Source: JAKAGZ01 sp963748105 | Lineage (GTDB): Bacteria; Bacteroidota; Ignavibacteria; Ignavibacteriales; Ignavibacteriaceae | DNA: 64,000 bases | Reading direction: 5' to 3' | Assembly: GCA_963748105.1 (NCBI GenBank) | Contig: CAVVHP010000012.1 | Coordinates: 1-64,000 of the forward strand | Shown: positions 60,322-64,000 of the stretch, piece by piece | How positions within the stretch are numbered: position 1 is the first letter of the stretch | Layout: every line of letters begins with the position of its first letter | Translations under genes and position numbers: made by a program | Notes under the pieces: generated by a model | What the model saw: the letters and a program-made list of their open reading frames with translations, nothing else | The model's database searches: none | What the model was told of the DNA's origin: nothing

Positions 60322-60829
60322 TTAAAGGGGGGCAGGGGTTGTATTTCCACCATCAAGCACATACTTCCACTTTCCATCCGGTTGTCTTTTCCATACAGTA
60401 ACATAATTGCCATACGTCGTAGTTATTTCACCTTTCTTATCTTTTACTGGCATATTCCCAGTTACCATAAGTAAAACCCATTGTTCCATCTTCAGAGACA
60501 TCGGCTTTAATTGGTTTCCATTTAAGCGGGGAAATCTTATTTTCTTTTCCCTTAAATAATTCCAAAATGTTTTGTTTTCCTATAGCGGGATGATTGTCTT
60601 GCCTGAGCATTACGGCATCATCATCTGCAAAATCTATAAAAGCCTGCCCTGTTCCTGTTTTTTGAGAGATGTTAAAGAATTCTGTGTCAGTATTAATCAG
60701 TTCCGTTTTCGATTTTTCAACCATTTCTTTTTTATCCTTTTCTGAATCGTTTCCTGGTTTACAATTGGACATAATTACTGTAAGTGAAATAATTAATACT
60801 GTTGTAAGAATCCTGAAAACATTTTTCAT
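60322..60829 (-). pseudogene. NTF2-like (DUF4440-type) lipoprotein gene with a frameshift
   Basis: The first frame (60829 down to 60437) has a lipoprotein signal (VIMSNCKPG) and an NTF2-like domain that stops early after TYGNWEYASKR. Shifting by one base near 60450-60465 restores about 40 residues (PVKDKKGEITTTYGNYVT, then VWKRQPDGKWKYVLDG), ending at TAA 60322-60324. That tail is the expected last strand pair of the fold. It is either an indel in the assembly or a recently broken gene. The intact reading is a lipid-anchored small protein of unknown ligand. Confidence 0.82.
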
Positions 60830-60831
60830 GT

Positions 60832-63792
60832 TTAATCCCTGTCAAAATTTATAGGGAATTTATTTCGGGGTTTTGCATCTTCTGATCCCCGTATTTTTTT
60901 CTTCGGTGCATTAATTTCGAAAGTCTGAGATTTTTTTATGCCGTTAATTTCTATTTCAAGTGTATACTTACCCGGCCTCAAATATATTTTACCGGTATCA
61001 GTTTCTTTAAACTTATCTTCTTTTTCCGCTTTATTATTAATAAATGATTTGTAAAAATCTGTTTTGCCTGAGTCAATTGATAAATCATAATCTATAAAAT
61101 TGAGTCCTGCTGAAGTGGTATCAGAAAATTCCCTGATCACTTCATCATTTTCGGTTTTTATTTTAACATTGGCAACACCCTTTTTACGTACAAAATATGC
61201 TACCTGCATTGAAGGGATTGCAGGTTTTTCCCAGGTGTAATATTTATTTCCCCAGGAAGCCCGGTAAGTTGTGCCTTCAAAAGGAAAGAGATGTAGATTC
61301 TCAGCTAAAACATCGGGAGTTAGTTGCTCTATATACTTTACATCAGCGATATAAATAGATCTTCCATGTGTTCCAATTGCTATTTCTTTATCTCTTGGCT
61401 GTATTGCTACATCGTGGACAGGAACGTCCGGCATTCCCTTAAAAAGTCCCATAAAAGATTCACCTGCATTAAGAGAAACATAAAGCCCATGGTCAGTACC
61501 GACGTATAAAATATTGGGATTGTGAGGATCTTCCTTTATTACATTCACAGGTTCAGCCGGAAGATCATCTCCAATTTTTTTCCAGCTTGTGCCGTAGTTA
61601 GTAGATTTGTAAACATAGGAATTAAAATCATCCCATCGATAACCGTTCAATGAGACGTAAACTGTGCCGGTATCCTTAAAAGAAGGGTATACCCTGCTTA
61701 CATAAAGGTCTTTGGGAAGGCCTTCAGAAATATTAGTCCACTGGTTACCACCATCTTTAGATACATAAACGAGACCGTCATCGCTTCCGGTATATATCAA
61801 TCCAAATTTTAACGAGGATTCATCCACAGTTGTTAATGTACCGAAAGGAACATTTCCTTTCTTTGGGCCTTTTGTCAGATCACCGGAAATTGCGTCGTAA
61901 GTTTTTCCCTGGTCAAGTGAGCGGTAAAGTTTATTGGCGCCTATATAGAAAATATCATGATTATGCGGAGATAGTTTAATCGGGCTCTGCCAGTTAAACC
62001 GTAATGGGGGTTCACCGAGTTTTCTTTCGGGCGTAACAGGGCTGGCATCTCTTGTTTTCTTATTTACCCTGTAATAATAGCCAAACTGAAAACCGGTATA
62101 TACTGTAGTGTTGTCTGTTGTATCCACCTGTACCTGCATACCGTCACCACCCATAATTGATTTAAATGGATATTGACCGGAAGAGTACCAGGAATAATTC
62201 GGGGTATAAGTGCTCGGGCCTGTCCAGACTCCATTATCCTGCAAGCCGCCATAAACGTTAAATGGTTTAGCCATATCAACCGCTACGGAATAAAACTGTC
62301 CGACTGCCGGAGCGTTTGCTTTGAAATAAGTTTTGCCGCCATCGTAAGAAATATTCAATCCGCCGTCATTTCCCCAGATTATATGGTCAGATTTTTTTGG
62401 GTCTATCCACAAAGCGTGATAATCTCCGTGCATATTAGATTGATCTACAGATTTATAAGTTTTCCCTCCATCTGTAGATTTCAAAGCTGGAACACCTGCA
62501 ATATAAATTTTCTGATCATTGTTAGGATCAACACGAATCAGACCGAAATAATATCCGTATGTATAAAAAAGATCATCTATGTATTTCTCATTTGCTTTTT
62601 TCCAATGAATTCCGCCATCATCTGAACGATAAACTTCCGCACCGATTACCGGTGTATCAAACAAATCAGCATTTGCGTCAGATATGTAATCAACAAGTGC
62701 TGTGGGTTTTATTTTATTCTCCTTCACCATCTCTTTAATTTTCTTGGCTGAGTATTCATGGGGGAAACCGTTATCATCGAGAAAATTATTAATATCTTCA
62801 TTATTTAAATTCAGAAAATTTTCTGTACTCATATCTTTTAACATCTCTTTTGTAAGCGCGGGCTTTTCTTTCTTTTTGTCTTCGGGCCTGTGCGCCTGGT
62901 TATCGACCACGGCATATATTATTTTTGAATTTTTCGGATACACAGCCAGCCCGATTCTTCCGACACCGTCGCCGGTCGGGAAACCGCTTGCTTTGGTCGT
63001 AACTAAATTCCAGGTGCTTCCACTGTCTTCGCTTTTATATATTCCCGAGGTTTTTCCCGCTTCAACGAAATTCCACGCTCTTCTCGTTCTGTGCCAGGTA
63101 GAGGCATAAAGGATGTTTGAATTTGAAGGATCAATTACCAGGTCTATTGCGCCTGTATTGTCATCCACGAACAGAGTTTTGGTCCAGGTTTTTCCTCCGT
63201 CTGTTGTTTTAAATACCCCGCGTTCGGTATTAGGTGAATATAAATGGCCGATCGCGGCAACCCATACAATGTCCGGGTTATCGGGGTCAATGACAATTCT
63301 ACCCATATGCTGAGTCTCACCGAGCCCCGTATAATGCCAGGTCTTTCCTTTGTCCGTACTTTTATAAATTCCGGTGCCCGCATAAGAAGAACGGCTTGAA
63401 TTATTTTCCCCGGTTCCGACCCAGATTGTCTCGCCGTGGTTCCAGTCAACAGCGATATCCCCGATTGTCATAGACGCTTCGTGGTCAAAAAGGGGCGTGA
63501 AGGAAATGCCGTTATTTTCGGTTTTCCACAGGCCGCCCGAGGCATAGGCCACGTAAAATTGTGTGGGATCAGATGGATTTACATCAATATCAGCAACACG
63601 CCCGCTCATAATTGTTGGACCTACGGACCAGAGCTTTACGTTATTAAGAAGCGAATTATCCTGCAGGTTTTTTCTCTGCTTAAAAGCTTCAAATCTTTTT
63701 CCGGTGGGCGTAGCAGGGTAGGGATTTGTCTGTGCGGAAATAAATGTGAAACTGATTATTAAACTAAAAACGAGGAATAATAATTTTTTCAT
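60832..63792 (-). CDS. Secreted VPS10/sortilin-like beta-propeller protein
   Basis: A 986-residue protein with a signal peptide (LLFLVFSLIISFTFISAQ) and a run of sortilin/BNR-type blades carrying the recurrent S/T-x-D-x-G-x-T-W motif: YKSTDKGKTWHYTG, FKTTDGGKTWTKTL, YKSEDSGSTWNLVT, LKSTDGGKTYKSV, YVSKDGGNQWTNIS, YKSTNYGTSWKKIG. A helical insertion (~290-370) interrupts the propeller, and a C-terminal beta-sandwich region (YLRPGKYTLEIEINGIKKSQTFEI) follows. The family, common in Bacteroidota and related phyla, has no known enzymatic activity here. It starts after AGAGGACG. Confidence 0.9.
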   Translation of the reverse strand: MKKLLFLVFSLIISFTFISAQTNPYPATPTGKRFEAFKQRKNLQDNSLLNNVKLWSVGPTIMSGRVADIDVNPSDPTQFYVAYASGGLWKTENNGISFTPLFDHEASMTIGDIAVDWNHGETIWVGTGENNSSRSSYAGTGIYKSTDKGKTWHYTGLGETQHMGRIVIDPDNPDIVWVAAIGHLYSPNTERGVFKTTDGGKTWTKTLFVDDNTGAIDLVIDPSNSNILYASTWHRTRRAWNFVEAGKTSGIYKSEDSGSTWNLVTTKASGFPTGDGVGRIGLAVYPKNSKIIYAVVDNQAHRPEDKKKEKPALTKEMLKDMSTENFLNLNNEDINNFLDDNGFPHEYSAKKIKEMVKENKIKPTALVDYISDANADLFDTPVIGAEVYRSDDGGIHWKKANEKYIDDLFYTYGYYFGLIRVDPNNDQKIYIAGVPALKSTDGGKTYKSVDQSNMHGDYHALWIDPKKSDHIIWGNDGGLNISYDGGKTYFKANAPAVGQFYSVAVDMAKPFNVYGGLQDNGVWTGPSTYTPNYSWYSSGQYPFKSIMGGDGMQVQVDTTDNTTVYTGFQFGYYYRVNKKTRDASPVTPERKLGEPPLRFNWQSPIKLSPHNHDIFYIGANKLYRSLDQGKTYDAISGDLTKGPKKGNVPFGTLTTVDESSLKFGLIYTGSDDGLVYVSKDGGNQWTNISEGLPKDLYVSRVYPSFKDTGTVYVSLNGYRWDDFNSYVYKSTNYGTSWKKIGDDLPAEPVNVIKEDPHNPNILYVGTDHGLYVSLNAGESFMGLFKGMPDVPVHDVAIQPRDKEIAIGTHGRSIYIADVKYIEQLTPDVLAENLHLFPFEGTTYRASWGNKYYTWEKPAIPSMQVAYFVRKKGVANVKIKTENDEVIREFSDTTSAGLNFIDYDLSIDSGKTDFYKSFINNKAEKEDKFKETDTGKIYLRPGKYTLEIEINGIKKSQTFEINAPKKKIRGSEDAKPRNKFPINFDRD

Positions 63793-63882
63793 GTAAACGT
63801 CCTCTTAAATTTTATCTTTGATTAAGTATTTCATTTCTTCGGTTTATTGCGAACCCGGGGGTAAATTTCCCGGTCATCTTTG

Positions 63883-64000
63883 TCAGTCGTTCAAATCACG
63901 GAAATGTTCTTCGTGCAAGAACGGGATCAATGCTGTTACCAGGCCGGGGATGTAAAGCTCGGTTCTGCTCATAACTCCGTTTGTAAAATAACATATGGCG
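63883..64000 (-). CDS. C-terminal 38 residues of an unidentified protein (5' partial at window end)
   Basis: The minus-strand frame from the window edge to a TGA at 63883-63885 encodes a sensible ending: TNGVMSRTELYIPGLVTALIPF, then a charged LHEEHFRDLND tail. Its regular amphipathic composition and the intergenic gap to the VPS10-like gene (90 bp) suggest a genuine gene end. The family cannot be determined from this fragment. Confidence 0.55.
   Translation of the reverse strand, partial: AICYFTNGVMSRTELYIPGLVTALIPFLHEEHFRDLND

Noticed and set aside
62173..63109. Plus-strand genes opposite the VPS10-like protein
   Set aside because: The translations show Ile/Ser/Cys-rich random composition, whereas the minus strand has repeated propeller motifs.

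Overview
The window looks like a chromosomal segment of an uncultured or little-studied member of the Ignavibacteria/Bacteroidota side of the tree. The reasons are low-GC DNA, a peptidase ending in a type IX secretion (T9SS) sorting domain, VPS10/sortilin-like and tricorn-like secreted beta-propeller proteins, a DksA-like protein with a lysine-rich tail, and the housekeeping order yggS-divIVA-punA-ileS-dksA-like-lspA-lspA-rluD-cysS. This placement is inferred from gene content only. No rRNA, tRNA, CRISPR array, prophage or insertion sequence was found.

Region 1 (1-13.3 kb) is an AT-rich signalling block. It holds the end of a Ser/Thr kinase-ATPase-TPR protein (interrupted by two apparent +1 frameshifts), a sigma-54 activator with a degenerate receiver domain, and a 420-bp intergenic region with three inverted repeats and a near-perfect -24/-12 promoter. 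That promoter reads into a secreted protein made of twelve copies of a 16-residue repeat, almost identical at DNA level. Next come a large HELVH metallopeptidase-like envelope protein with no visible start codon, a TPR protein, a GAF sensor with a histidine-kinase fold but no acceptor histidine, and a PAS-histidine kinase-receiver hybrid. This is the best candidate in the window for an undescribed system: a sigma-54-switched repeat protein with its own sensory machinery.

Region 2 (13.4-20.3 kb) has methylmalonyl-CoA mutase (catalytic subunit only) and epimerase, a PAP2-like phosphatase, a small conserved protein, a DJ-1/PfpI protein, a long coiled-coil protein with an internal duplication, and a DUF4230 protein.

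Region 3 (20.3-38.8 kb) is mixed metabolism and envelope functions: a radical SAM protein, tricorn-like protease, transketolase, VF530 protein, NYN nuclease-like protein, TRIC-type channel, a sulfatase with its anaerobic maturase, an NTF2-like protein, an M28 peptidase with a T9SS tail, a PLP sulfur-amino-acid enzyme behind a structured leader, TerB, glutathione peroxidase, a membrane protein and phosphotransacetylase.

Region 4 (39.1-50.2 kb) is a tightly packed co-directional run for growth functions: PLP homeostasis, DivIVA, purine phosphorylase, IleRS, a DksA-like protein, two tandem signal peptidases II, RluD, CysRS and a YgjP-like peptidase.

Region 5 (50.2-64 kb) has a BAHD-like acyltransferase, MsrB, a GlcD-like oxidase and a glycosyltransferase in an overlapping minus-strand operon, then miaA and a cNMP-GAF-kinase-like sensor. 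On the plus strand follow an AlkA-like glycosylase, an ECF sigma/anti-sigma pair and a rhodanese fold lacking its cysteine. It ends with a frameshifted NTF2-like lipoprotein gene, a VPS10-like secreted protein and the C-terminus of an unidentified gene at the window edge.
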